NCBI GenBank assembly: GCA_045654885.1
Contig: JAZOOF010000051.1
Coordinates: 62,001 to 126,000 of the forward strand
DNA: 64,000 nt
From: HGM04593 sp045654885
GTDB lineage: Bacteria > Bacteroidota > Bacteroidia > Bacteroidales > Bacteroidaceae
Reading direction: 5' to 3'
Shown piece after piece: positions 45,118 to 52,818 of this stretch. The translations under genes and the position numbers were made by a program. Each line of letters opens with the position of its first letter. Position 1 is the stretch's first letter. The notes under the pieces are model-generated. The model did not search any database and had not been told where the DNA came from. It saw only the letters and a list, made by a program, of their open reading frames with translations.

Positions 45118-46341
45118 TTAATTATTCTCTTTATTGAAATGCAGTGTGTGTCCCATGCGCTCGGCCTTTGTGTGCAGGTAGCGTGAATTATGGCTGTTTG
45201 GCTCAATTTCAATACCAACAATTTCTGTTATTGTAAGTCCATAGCTCTCCAGTCCAATTCTCTTTACAGGGTTGTTTGTGATAAGGCGCATATTGTGTAC
45301 ACCTACCTTGCGCAGAATCTCGGCACCCACACCGTAATCTCTCTCATCAGCCTTGAATCCGAGACACAGGTTTGCATCCACGGTGTCCATACCCTCCTCC
45401 TGCAGTTTATATGCGCGCATCTTGTTCATGAGTCCAATGCCGCGACCCTCCTGGTTAAGGTATACAATTACACCCTTGCCTGTTTCGTTTATGAGCTTCA
45501 TGGCCTCGTGCAGCTGTGAGCCGCAGTCGCAACGCTGTGAACCGAAGATATCGCCTGTTATGCACGATGAGTGTACACGTACAAGGATAGGCTCATCCTC
45601 CTTCCACTCACCCTTTATAAGTGCCACGTGCTCCAGACCGTTCGATTTCTGGCGGAAAGGTATCAGGCGGAAGTGGCCGAACTCTGTAGGCATGTCAACC
45701 TCCTCGCCCTGCTCAACTATAGACTCCTTCTTGAGTCTGTACTCTATAAGGTCTTTAATTGATATAATCTTCAGGTTATGCTCCTTTGCAATCTCCACCA
45801 GCTGTGGCATGCGTGCCATTGTACCGTCCTCGTTCATAATCTCAATGAGTGCAGCAGCCGGGTACAGACCAGAGAGGCGGGCAAGGTCAATGCTGGCCTC
45901 GGTGTGTCCGGCACGGCGCAATACACCATTATCCTGTGCATACAAAGGGTTTATGTGTCCGGGACGTGCAAATGTCTCTGGCTTGCTGTCGGGTGATGCC
46001 AATGCCTTTATTGTGGCAGCACGGTCGGCTGTAGATACTCCGGTTGAACAGCCCTCAACCTTGTCTATAGTCACAGTGAAAGGTGTTCCCAAAAGGCTGG
46101 TGTTCGCACTAACCTGTGGAGCAAGGTCAAGTTCCTTGCAACGTGACATTGTAATTGGTGCACACAATACTCCACGGCCGTTCTTCAACATAAAGTTCAC
46201 AGCCTCGGGAGTAATCTTTTCGGCAGCAATTATAAAGTCGCCTTCATTCTCTCTGTCCTCGTCGTCGACTACAATAAGGAATTTACCCTCCTTGAAGTCC
46301 TCCAGAGCCTCCTCAATGGTATTTAATTTAAAGTTGTTCAT
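45118..46341 (-). CDS. ribBA: Bifunctional DHBP synthase / GTP cyclohydrolase II
   Basis: A 407-residue fusion catalysing two entry steps of riboflavin synthesis. The N-terminal RibB domain (1-205) has VVDDEDRENEGDFIIAAE, CSTGVSTADRAATI and GHINPL-type residues (RPGHINPLYAQDNGVLRRAGH). The C-terminal RibA domain (about 210-400) has VRVHSSCITGDIFGSQRCDCGSQL with the three zinc cysteines, NQEGRGIGLMNKMRAYKLQ and DYGVGAEIL. Both halves look active. The start overlaps the stop of the LptF/G-type gene by four bases. No FMN riboswitch is apparent upstream. Confidence 0.97.
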   Translation of the reverse strand: MNNFKLNTIEEALEDFKEGKFLIVVDDEDRENEGDFIIAAEKITPEAVNFMLKNGRGVLCAPITMSRCKELDLAPQVSANTSLLGTPFTVTIDKVEGCSTGVSTADRAATIKALASPDSKPETFARPGHINPLYAQDNGVLRRAGHTEASIDLARLSGLYPAAALIEIMNEDGTMARMPQLVEIAKEHNLKIISIKDLIEYRLKKESIVEQGEEVDMPTEFGHFRLIPFRQKSNGLEHVALIKGEWKEDEPILVRVHSSCITGDIFGSQRCDCGSQLHEAMKLINETGKGVIVYLNQEGRGIGLMNKMRAYKLQEEGMDTVDANLCLGFKADERDYGVGAEILRKVGVHNMRLITNNPVKRIGLESYGLTITEIVGIEIEPNSHNSRYLHTKAERMGHTLHFNKENN

Positions 46342-48260
46342 TTATTTGAGTTTATAAGTTTTTCTTTATTGATAATATCGTTTATATCTCCAATTCTATT
46401 CTCTAATACTGTAAGGTCTTTCAATAGTCTGAATCTGTTTTTTACAGAATTAAGGTATATAATCACACCAACAGGTAACAAAATGAGCAAAATAATATTC
46501 ATCCATCTCTTTTTGAATGGTGATTTCACTCCTGTGGTATATAATACAGGAATCTCATTCAGTTGTATTATAATTCTTCTATATTTGCTGTTGCTTAACT
46601 CCTCTATCGTGTTTTCCAGTTTTTCGTTCAGTTTCTCAAGTGTGTCGTCAGTTTCATTAAAGAAAACATATCTCAATCCCGGAATATATCCAAGCTTGTT
46701 CTCTCTCCTGTAAAGTTGCGATGTTTTGTAAATATCCAACAGGTCATTGTAACATTTACCGTAGTCGGGTGTCTCAATTATAACCTCTTTCAAAGGTATA
46801 TATCTTTTCTCTGATAACACGAATAATCTCTTGAAAAATGTCTTTATCGAATCATTTTTCAGTATTCCGGAATCTTTGTTTGCCTGATATGTGAAGAAAA
46901 GTCCCAGTGGAAGCAGTATCATGGTACTCCACCAGGAGCCGAACCAAATCTTCCAAACTCCCTCACTGGCCATCTTTGAACCCGATGTTTCAAAAATATA
47001 GTAGAGTATGAATGTAGCAACCGAAATAATGACCGGATAACCCAGTCCGCCTTTACGGACAATGGAGCCAAGCGGTGCACCTATAAGCAGGAATATCAGA
47101 CAACCGAGCGAAAGGGTAATTTTTTCCCACCAGTATATCTTGTGCTTGTTCAGGTCTTTGTCAAGTTGGTGCAGTATCTTGTTGTTTATGTCATATGTGT
47201 TTTTAATGCTGGTGACAGTTCTCAACGCATCACTCTTCCACATTTTTTTTGTCTTTATTGTAGCCGCCTTGTATATACTGTCCACATTCATCCAAAAGAT
47301 ACTGTCTTTTGCCATCAGTGTAGAGTCATTACGGTCAAATACTACTTTATCCTTGTAGTTGTTTCTCTTGATGAACTTGAGGTTATCCCTTCCAATACTG
47401 TCATTCGATAGTTTCAGTGAATCAATGTCCTTTTCAAGCTCCATCATATTCTTGCCGTCGGCCCTTGTCTTCAGGAAGTCGGCATCCTTTATCTCAAATC
47501 CACCGTCTGTTTCAATGACTACATCCTTTCGGGTAAAGCTTTCGCGGCGGTATGGGGTATTCTTCTTGTTGATATTCTCCTCGTCGAGGTTCGAGAACTG
47601 CTCGCCCGAGAACATTGAGAGAACCATAAATCTTTCATCGGCTGTGTTGTGTATTATTGCAGAGTCGGAAACAAGGATATTTGTCTTTTCGAAACCCGAT
47701 GACATGTCATAGATAGTGACATCGTAAAGAACACCTGTGTCATGGTTCTTCCTGTTCACGTAGATGCTGTATCCCTCAATCTTGTTATAGAATATTCTCT
47801 CTATAATGTCACTTTCGGGCGACGTCTGTTTGATAGAGTACATCATTCTCAAAAGTTCCCTTTGTGCCAGCGGGCTTACGAAATTCTGGAAATAGAACGA
47901 TACACCGCCAAAAAATGTACAACATACCATCAAAGGTACCAGTGTCCTAACCAACGGCACTCCAGCCGATTTCATTGCAAGAAGCTCCAGTTTTTCGCCA
48001 AAATTACCGAATGTCATCAATGCAGCAAGCAGTATGGCAAGTGGCAAGGCCTTTGAGACAAGCGATACCGAGCCTAACATAAAGAATTTTGTGATTATGG
48101 ACATGTCGAGTCCCTTCTCCACAAAGTCGTCGACCCATCTCCACAGCAGCTGTATAATGAAAATGAAAAGGCAGATAAAGAAGGTAGCCATCAGATTTTT
48201 CAAAAAGGACTTTGTGATGAAAATATCCAACTTTTTTATGTGAAACCTGGGAAATTTCAT
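46338..48260 (-). CDS. LptF/LptG family permease (YjgP/YjgQ)
   Basis: A 640-residue inner-membrane protein. It opens KLDIFITKSFLKNLMATFF with a first membrane helix, then two more (FMLGSVSLVSKALPLAILLAALMTFG, LVPLMVCCTFFGGVSFYF), a large periplasmic jellyroll region (about 120-340), and a second membrane half (LSLGCLIFLLIGAPLGSIVRKGGLG, VIISVATFILYYIF, STMILLPLGLFF). This is the half-transporter that, with LptB, pulls LPS out of the membrane. It is longer than the usual 360-400 residues because of an inserted or appended C-terminal region (about 480-640) with one more membrane helix, a layout seen in Bacteroidota. F and G cannot be told apart here. Confidence 0.92.
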   Translation of the reverse strand: MKFPRFHIKKLDIFITKSFLKNLMATFFICLFIFIIQLLWRWVDDFVEKGLDMSIITKFFMLGSVSLVSKALPLAILLAALMTFGNFGEKLELLAMKSAGVPLVRTLVPLMVCCTFFGGVSFYFQNFVSPLAQRELLRMMYSIKQTSPESDIIERIFYNKIEGYSIYVNRKNHDTGVLYDVTIYDMSSGFEKTNILVSDSAIIHNTADERFMVLSMFSGEQFSNLDEENINKKNTPYRRESFTRKDVVIETDGGFEIKDADFLKTRADGKNMMELEKDIDSLKLSNDSIGRDNLKFIKRNNYKDKVVFDRNDSTLMAKDSIFWMNVDSIYKAATIKTKKMWKSDALRTVTSIKNTYDINNKILHQLDKDLNKHKIYWWEKITLSLGCLIFLLIGAPLGSIVRKGGLGYPVIISVATFILYYIFETSGSKMASEGVWKIWFGSWWSTMILLPLGLFFTYQANKDSGILKNDSIKTFFKRLFVLSEKRYIPLKEVIIETPDYGKCYNDLLDIYKTSQLYRRENKLGYIPGLRYVFFNETDDTLEKLNEKLENTIEELSNSKYRRIIIQLNEIPVLYTTGVKSPFKKRWMNIILLILLPVGVIIYLNSVKNRFRLLKDLTVLENRIGDINDIINKEKLINSNK

Positions 48261-48315
48261 ATACTCTTTCTCTGCGGTACCTTGCTGTTAAACGTGGTTA
48301 TTCAATATAATAAAG

Positions 48316-48358
48316 CACAGAAAACTTCCGCTTAGTCCAGCGGCTACAGTTTTCTGTG
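48316..48358 (-). terminator. Hairpin after the START-like gene
   Basis: Arms CACAGAAAACT and AGTTTTCTGTG, with an inner CCGC/GCGG stem, lie about 25 bases past the stop codon. The following T-tract is modest. Confidence 0.65.
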
Positions 48359-48382
48359 CAAATTTAGCATAAAAATTGGTTT

Positions 48383-48763
48383 TTACATCCCCGATTGTCT
48401 TCTTAAATTTTCAATTTGTGAGTTCCATAGCTCCTTTTGGTCTTCAATTTCATCTCTGTCGGCAAAATCGGTTATCTCAAGGGTGTTCTCACGTGTGAGC
48501 TCGTTATATGAAATCCTCATCTCAAAGAAAGTGTTGTGCGACTCCTCGTCCCACCTGAACCTTACATACACGCCATTCCTTTGCGCAATAAGATGCGCTG
48601 TCTTTTTCTCGGTCTTTCCCCAATAGAAGTTATATGTACGGTCAAAACATTCCACTTTGTCGGCAAACCAAGGTGACAGCCCGGCCACAGTTCCTATATA
48701 TTTCCAAATCATCACCGCACTGCCTCTCATTGGGTATTCAAGAAAAATCTTCTCTTTACTCAT
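48383..48763 (-). CDS. START/SRPBCC-like domain protein
   Basis: A 126-residue soluble protein whose pattern (IFLEYPMRGSAVMIWKYIGTVAGLSPWFADKVECF, TYNFYWG, VRFRWDEESHNTFFEMRISYN, LEITDFAD, LWNSQIENLRRQSG) fits the helix-grip fold of the AHSA1/START-like family common in Bacteroidota. The role is unknown. It has a -7-like TAACTTTG at 48773-48780 on the minus strand just upstream and stands alone next to tRNA-Met, from which it is divergent. Confidence 0.85.
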   Translation of the reverse strand: MSKEKIFLEYPMRGSAVMIWKYIGTVAGLSPWFADKVECFDRTYNFYWGKTEKKTAHLIAQRNGVYVRFRWDEESHNTFFEMRISYNELTRENTLEITDFADRDEIEDQKELWNSQIENLRRQSGM

Positions 48764-48927
48764 ATCTTAACGCAAAGTTATGTGGTTTAACAAGTTATAT
48801 ATCTGTCGCAATTTAAGAATTATAAATTACAAAAACAACACAACCCCTTTAATTATCTGTTTTTTTTGGAAATATTCTATATTTTTTATAATCCCTTGAA
48901 TTTTTTTTGACGAAAAGTGATAAAAAA

Positions 48928-48959
48928 TTTGCCAAATCAAAATTATAGATATATCTTTG
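48928..48959 (+). promoter_or_regulatory. tRNA-Met promoter
   Basis: TTTG (48928-48931), a 20-base spacer and TATCTTTG (48952-48959) match the Bacteroidales consensus exactly, 17 bases before the tRNA. Confidence 0.8.
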
Positions 48960-48976
48960 CACCGCAAAATAGCGAT

Positions 48977-49050
48977 GGCGAGATAGCTCAGCTGGTTAGA
49001 GCGCATGATTCATAATCATGAGGTCCCCGGTTCAATCCCGGGTCTCGCTA
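48977..49050 (+). tRNA. tRNA-Met (anticodon CAT)
   Basis: A 74-base cloverleaf: acceptor GGCGAGA pairs with TCTCGCT (closing G-T pair), D-arm GCTCAGCTGGTTAGAGC, anticodon stem CATGA/TCATG around TTCATAA with anticodon CAT, T-arm CCCGG-TTCAATC-CCGGG. The acceptor closing pair fits an elongator tRNA rather than the initiator, but a CAT anticodon can also be tRNA-Ile2 after lysidine modification. Confidence 0.93.
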
Positions 49051-49054
49051 CTGA

Positions 49055-49088
49055 AGCGGAGAAAGTTGAAAAACTATCTCCGCTTTTT
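49055..49088 (+). terminator. Terminator of tRNA-Met
   Basis: An 8-bp stem AGCGGAGA/TCTCCGCT with a 14-base loop followed by TTTT, five bases after the tRNA. Confidence 0.8.
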
Positions 49089-49888
49089 GTGTATGACGGG
49101 CATGTCATACATCTATGGTGAGAGATGTGGGCTCACCTGCAAAGTCTGGGGGAGCAGTCTATTAATGTATTAAATTTACAACTATTTTAACTCCTTTGAA
49201 ATTGCTTCCGCTCGCTTTGTGTGTAAACAAGTTTACCCACATTAACATTGTTGATTTCTTTATCACTCGCAGTATAACATCGAACAAGTTTGTGTTAAGC
49301 TCGCTTAATCAAGAAATTCGCTTACTCGCAATTTTCAACGGTAGCAGTATTGAGAATTACTATTCTACGCGCCTGTTCATTGCAAAAGGTAATTCCCCGC
49401 CAACGGCGGAAAGTTACGTGTAAGCGAGCGAAATCCAAACTTGTTTGAGATTTTGCAGCGAGCATAAGTAACTTATCTAATGGGCAGCGTTGGGAGGCAC
49501 AGCGAGTAGCCGAGCAATGATTGGAAAAAGGCGGCATGATGTTTGAGCGAAGCGAGTTCTTGCCGCCCCAAACATTGCGACAAGCAGCGAGCGGCGAGGT
49601 GTGCACCGACTGAAAGATGTTGCAAAGCAACTCTTGAACAAAGGAAGCACCGAATGCCGTAGACGACTGCCCTGTTTTTGGTACTTTTTCAAAAAGTACA
49701 GAAAGAAAGAGTTGAAGAAAAATACAAGTGAACAATTAAGGTTGAGGACTGCTGTAGAATTTGACGGCGAGCGAAAGCGAGTTTTTTGCCCCCCAACTTT
49801 TGCAGGTGAACCGAGATGTGTTTACACGTAGAGGATTGATTAGCTGCTTAGATTACTATTTGCTTAGACACTCTTTGAAAACAGATTA
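49089..49888. other. Gene-free relic region beside tRNA-Met
   Basis: Eight hundred bases without a plausible gene: every open frame is short and none resembles a known family. The composition differs from the neighbours, with repeated AGCGAG/GCGAGC words, a hairpin near 49531-49566 (GCGGCA ... TGCCGC) and a 19-base palindrome at 49681-49699 (GTACTTTTTCAAAAAGTAC). It ends in the group II intron-like tail. It looks like decayed mobile DNA, perhaps the body of a truncated intron. Confidence 0.5.
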
Positions 49889-49980
49889 AACCGCCGTATG
49901 CCGAACGGCACTTACGGTGGTGTGAGAGGAATGGAAATGAAAAATATGTCAGAAAACTTTCGTTTCCCGACATACTCTAT
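49889..49980 (+). mobile_element. Group II intron 3' end (domains V and VI), remnant
   Basis: Bases 49889-49921 fold like domain V: ACCGCCGTA pairs with TACGGTGGT, a two-base bulge follows, and TGCC-GAAC-GGCA closes the tip. After GTGTGAGAGG, bases 49949-49975 form a domain VI-like hairpin (TATGTC ... GACATA), and the segment ends CATACTCTAT with an unpaired A seven bases from the end, as at an intron branch point. No reverse transcriptase frame lies upstream, so this is a truncated or ORF-less copy. The assigned 3' end falls three bases before the TIR gene stop on the other strand. Confidence 0.65.
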
Positions 49981-49983
49981 TTT

Positions 49984-51531
49984 TTATACAGTGCCGGGCT
50001 GATTTTGAGGTATTATAATATAGCCACGGTCATCTAAATAATTTCCTGCATAATCTTTTTTAAATGTTATTTTAATACGAACCTTTTTTCCACCAAGATT
50101 TTTGTATTTTATTAATTGGTAATTGTCTATACAATTATTTTTAGAATTTCCGATAATGCCTGTATTTCCTGGATTTGCTTCTATATACACATAGTCAGCA
50201 GATTCTGATCTTGCATGAGCATAAAAAATAAAAGTATCATAACCTATAATATCTATATACATTGTTGCAGAACTATTAGGTTTACCTTTGTTTGAGAAAG
50301 ATTGATAAGCATTATACTGTATACTATCAAGATTAGCCACACCAGAACAGTGTTCCCAATTATTATTTAACATAACATTAAAAAAAGCATAATCATCACC
50401 ATAAACTTCTTGATAATATTTCAAGGCTTTGTCATAATCCTGAGAAACTCCATAACCATTTTTATAACAATCTCCTAGTTTGAGTTTAGCTTCAACATGT
50501 CCTTGTTCTGCAGCTTTCCGATACCATTCTAGTGCTTGTATTGTATCGCAGTCTATCCCAATACCTTGTATTGAGTAAAATCCCATACGGCATTGAGCTT
50601 CAGCATGTCCTTGTTCTGCAGCTTTCCGATACCATTCTATGGCTTTTTTAAGGTCATTATATGTGCGACCTTTTTGGAACATTTCTTCAGGGGTATATTT
50701 AGTCGAAAAAAGTGAGATTATTATTCCGTTAAAAATTATGAATGCAACTATAATTGCTAAAAAGATCTTTTTAGTTTTCCATATTGAAGTGAGTTTGATT
50801 TTCCAATTATAAACAGCATCTTCTTTTATCTGATTAAAACTACTTGACATACTCGTGAGTAAAGTTAGTTCTTTATTAAGATTGGCATGCTGTTTCTCCA
50901 AGCCATTTAATATAATATTGATAGATGCTAGTTCCTGCTGTTTCTTCGATATTTCATAGGAAATAGTTTCAAGTTGTGTTTTTATCTCTCGAATGCGTAG
51001 TTGTCTCTCTAATTCCTTTTTTTGTTTCTCTAACTTCTCTTGTTCGTGCAATTTGGCTTGTTCTGCAGCATTCCTCTTTTCTGTCTCAGCACGTTCTAAA
51101 CTCTGTTTGTATGTTTTGATAGATGTAATTAACTGTACAAAAGCTTTCTCTTTATTTTTAGGATACTCAATATGATCGAGAGGAGCGAGGTACATTAAAA
51201 TGGATTTGTTGTACTTTGAGTAATCATAACGGAATGGGATTATCTTTTTGTCTAGATGTTTAGCAGTAGCAATCTCATTGATGGTCCATTTTGAGGCATT
51301 GGATGCTTCTGTAGATATATAGAGGAAGATCATAGAGTGTTCAATAGCATCAGCTATAACTCCAGCGAATTGATCGCCAGAGTAGATTCCTTCCTCATCG
51401 AACCAATATTTGAGTTCGTTATCGTTGAGTAATTGCTTGATGCGTGACACAATATTTCCAGGGATTATTTCCCTGGTTTGCTTATTTTCATAATCATCTC
51501 TTGCGTAAGAGATAAATACGTCGTATTTCAT
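49984..51531 (-). CDS. TIR domain, coiled-coil, membrane-anchored protein with Sel1 repeats
   Basis: A 515-residue multidomain protein. The TIR domain (1-125) has MKYDVFISYARDDYEN, LKYWFDEEGIYSGDQF, SMIFLYISTEAS and the KWTINEI motif, where Glu86 sits at the place of the catalytic glutamate of NADase TIRs. A charged coiled coil (about 143-235) leads to one transmembrane helix (255-275, IFLAIIVAFIIFNGIIISLF), then Sel1 repeats (about 283-375, AIEWYRKAAEQGHAEAQCRMG and ALEWYRKAAEQGHVEAKLKLG) and an unrecognised beta-rich tail (380-515). The start MKYDVF is preferred to an ATG 14 codons upstream. The gene is AT-richer than its neighbours. Signalling or anti-phage defence is possible; function is not shown. 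Confidence 0.88.
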   Translation of the reverse strand: MKYDVFISYARDDYENKQTREIIPGNIVSRIKQLLNDNELKYWFDEEGIYSGDQFAGVIADAIEHSMIFLYISTEASNASKWTINEIATAKHLDKKIIPFRYDYSKYNKSILMYLAPLDHIEYPKNKEKAFVQLITSIKTYKQSLERAETEKRNAAEQAKLHEQEKLEKQKKELERQLRIREIKTQLETISYEISKKQQELASINIILNGLEKQHANLNKELTLLTSMSSSFNQIKEDAVYNWKIKLTSIWKTKKIFLAIIVAFIIFNGIIISLFSTKYTPEEMFQKGRTYNDLKKAIEWYRKAAEQGHAEAQCRMGFYSIQGIGIDCDTIQALEWYRKAAEQGHVEAKLKLGDCYKNGYGVSQDYDKALKYYQEVYGDDYAFFNVMLNNNWEHCSGVANLDSIQYNAYQSFSNKGKPNSSATMYIDIIGYDTFIFYAHARSESADYVYIEANPGNTGIIGNSKNNCIDNYQLIKYKNLGGKKVRIKITFKKDYAGNYLDDRGYIIIPQNQPGTV

Positions 51532-51552
51532 GTTAAAATATCTAAATATTTG

Positions 51553-51584
51553 CAAATGTATAACAAAAAACAATATACAACAAC
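51553..51584 (-). promoter_or_regulatory. TIR gene promoter
   Basis: Minus-strand TACATTTG (51553-51560) is an exact -7 element; GTTG (51581-51584), 20 bases upstream, is a near match to the -33 TTTG. It is about 22 bases from the start codon. Confidence 0.6.
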
Positions 51585-51656
51585 TGTATAATAAATTTAT
51601 ATTGATATATGTTTTTTATATAATATTCATTTTGAAGGGTGTACAAAAAATATAAA

Positions 51657-51686
51657 TTTCCTCTGCTGTGTCTGCAGCAGAGGAAA
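51657..51686 (-). terminator. Terminator of the PepSY-like pair
   Basis: A perfect 12-bp stem (TTTCCTCTGCTG and complement) with a 6-base loop, followed on the minus strand by TTTATATTTTTTG. It begins about 30 bases after the lipoprotein stop. Confidence 0.85.
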
Positions 51687-51716
51687 CGATAGTTTAGTTC
51701 TTTAGTTGTCTGTTTA

Positions 51717-52139
51717 TCAATTCAAAATTTCACCATTGGCTGTTACAAAGACTGTCTTGTCCCATTCGCCTTTTTCCATTTCAACCTTATAACGGTCGCC
51801 CGACGGGGTTTCAATGTAGTCAACATCGTCAATCCTGTAGTCCGGGTATCTGTTAATGACACTTTCTCTTGCAGCGTCAGGCAGTTCATTTATGGCAACA
51901 TCCCATGTCGTGTTTATCCAGTTGTTGTTGCGGTTGAACTTAACATCTTTCTTTTTGTTGTCATGGATTATCTCCACATCAATCTCTCCGTTAAAATCTT
52001 TCTCGGCGTAGAGTATTCTGGCGCCTTCGTACTTCTGTTCAATGAAACTCCTTATATCATTATTGATGGCAATGTTTTCCTCTTCGCAAGACAAAAGTGC
52101 AAACAGTGATATGAATAGTATTGGAAGTAGCTTTTTCAT
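51717..52139 (-). CDS. PepSY-like (DUF2874-type) lipoprotein
   Basis: A 140-residue protein with a lipoprotein signal (lipobox ALLSC, Cys18) and two PepSY-like half-repeats: SFIEQKYEGARILYAEKDFNGEIDV with VKFNRNNNWINTTWDV, then SVINRYPDYRIDDVDYIETPSGDRYKVEME. Proteins of this kind are small periplasmic or outer-membrane-attached domains thought to inhibit proteases or bind envelope ligands; the role is not known. It lies 42 bases after the next PepSY-like gene on the same strand, so both are probably driven by the box-containing promoter at 52705-52742. Confidence 0.85.
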   Translation of the reverse strand: MKKLLPILFISLFALLSCEEENIAINNDIRSFIEQKYEGARILYAEKDFNGEIDVEIIHDNKKKDVKFNRNNNWINTTWDVAINELPDAARESVINRYPDYRIDDVDYIETPSGDRYKVEMEKGEWDKTVFVTANGEILN

Positions 52140-52181
52140 AATAGTTTTTCTTAGTTGTTTATATATTATTGTCCGTTTTTA

Positions 52182-52622
52182 TCAGTCATCGATGTCATAA
52201 AGATTGAAATCGCTGTCGAACTTGAGTTCAAGACGGTTGGATAGTTTTACCTCGAAATCATTGCGGTCCTTTTCAATGTAGATAACCTTTATGCCGGGAT
52301 AGTTCTTCTCTATATATTCCTTTATTAATTGCGGTATTATAGCGGCTGGAACTTCGCCAAAGCGGCACTCTACATCGTCCCATGCGCCTTTGCTGTTGAA
52401 CTCAATCTTTGCACCGTTGGCAAAACGTACCTCGTATGAGTGCTTCAGGAAATCCCACTCCTCCTTTGCGTATGTAATCTCAACTCCGGCAAAGTGTTCG
52501 TTGATGAACTGTTGTGCCGGTGCCGGCAACTGGCTTTTGTTGATAACCTTGTCATTGTCGGCCATTGCCGAGAATACACCTACTGAAAAAATAGCAACCA
52601 AAGTCAATAAAATCTTTTTCAT
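52182..52622 (-). CDS. Periplasmic PepSY-like protein (first paralogue)
   Basis: A 146-residue protein from the ATG at 52622 (another ATG lies two codons upstream). A signal peptide (1-22, VFSAMA) precedes two PepSY-like repeats: QFINEHFAGVEITYAKEEW with VRFANGAKIEFNSKGAWDDVE, then EYIEKNYPGIKVIYIEKDR with VKLSNRLELKFDSDFNLYDIDD. It is about two-thirds identical by eye to the protein at 58020-58460, including the C-terminal YDIDD. Export to the periplasm is clear; the function is unknown. It is followed by the PepSY-like lipoprotein gene. Confidence 0.9.
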   Translation of the reverse strand: MKKILLTLVAIFSVGVFSAMADNDKVINKSQLPAPAQQFINEHFAGVEITYAKEEWDFLKHSYEVRFANGAKIEFNSKGAWDDVECRFGEVPAAIIPQLIKEYIEKNYPGIKVIYIEKDRNDFEVKLSNRLELKFDSDFNLYDIDD

Positions 52623-52704
52623 AATCATATTTTTTAGTCAGTTATAAAATATTTCTGTATCTCTTTGAACAGTTGTAAATGGTACTTGTTCGTTGTTTAC
52701 ACTG

Positions 52705-52742
52705 CAAAGATTATATATGATTCTGAAATGAATTTGAAATTT
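52705..52742 (-). promoter_or_regulatory. PepSY promoter with conserved upstream box (first copy)
   Basis: On the minus strand a -7-like TAATCTTTG (52705-52713) is preceded by a 24-base box (52719-52742) read on the plus strand as GA-TTCTGAAATGAATTTGAAAT-TT. The box recurs base for base at 58555-58578. On the coding strand it holds TTTCA twice with 11-base periodicity, as in OmpR-family operators, and replaces a -33 element. Confidence 0.65.
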
Positions 52743-52759
52743 CAGGAAATTCCGAAAAA

Positions 52760-52795
52760 AATACGATAGCACCTTTTTTGGGGGGCTATCGTATT
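52760..52795 (-). terminator. Terminator of the GPH symporter gene
   Basis: AATACGATAGC pairs perfectly with GCTATCGTATT around a G/T-rich loop, followed on the minus strand by TTTTTTC, about 23 bases after the stop. Confidence 0.85.
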
Positions 52796-52818
52796 ATATA
52801 ATGTATTGTCTTTTATTA

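Noticed and set aside
45353..46357. Long open frame (334 codons) on the plus strand
   Set aside because: It is antisense to ribBA, which has all catalytic motifs; the translation has no recognisable domain and is a codon-bias shadow.
46342..46400. FMN riboswitch before ribBA
   Set aside because: The region upstream is the coding end of the LptF/G-type gene and shows no conserved RFN core.
49089..49888. Reverse transcriptase or transposase remnant
   Set aside because: Translations of the short frames here show no RT, maturase, HNH or DDE motif; only the 3' intron structure is supported.
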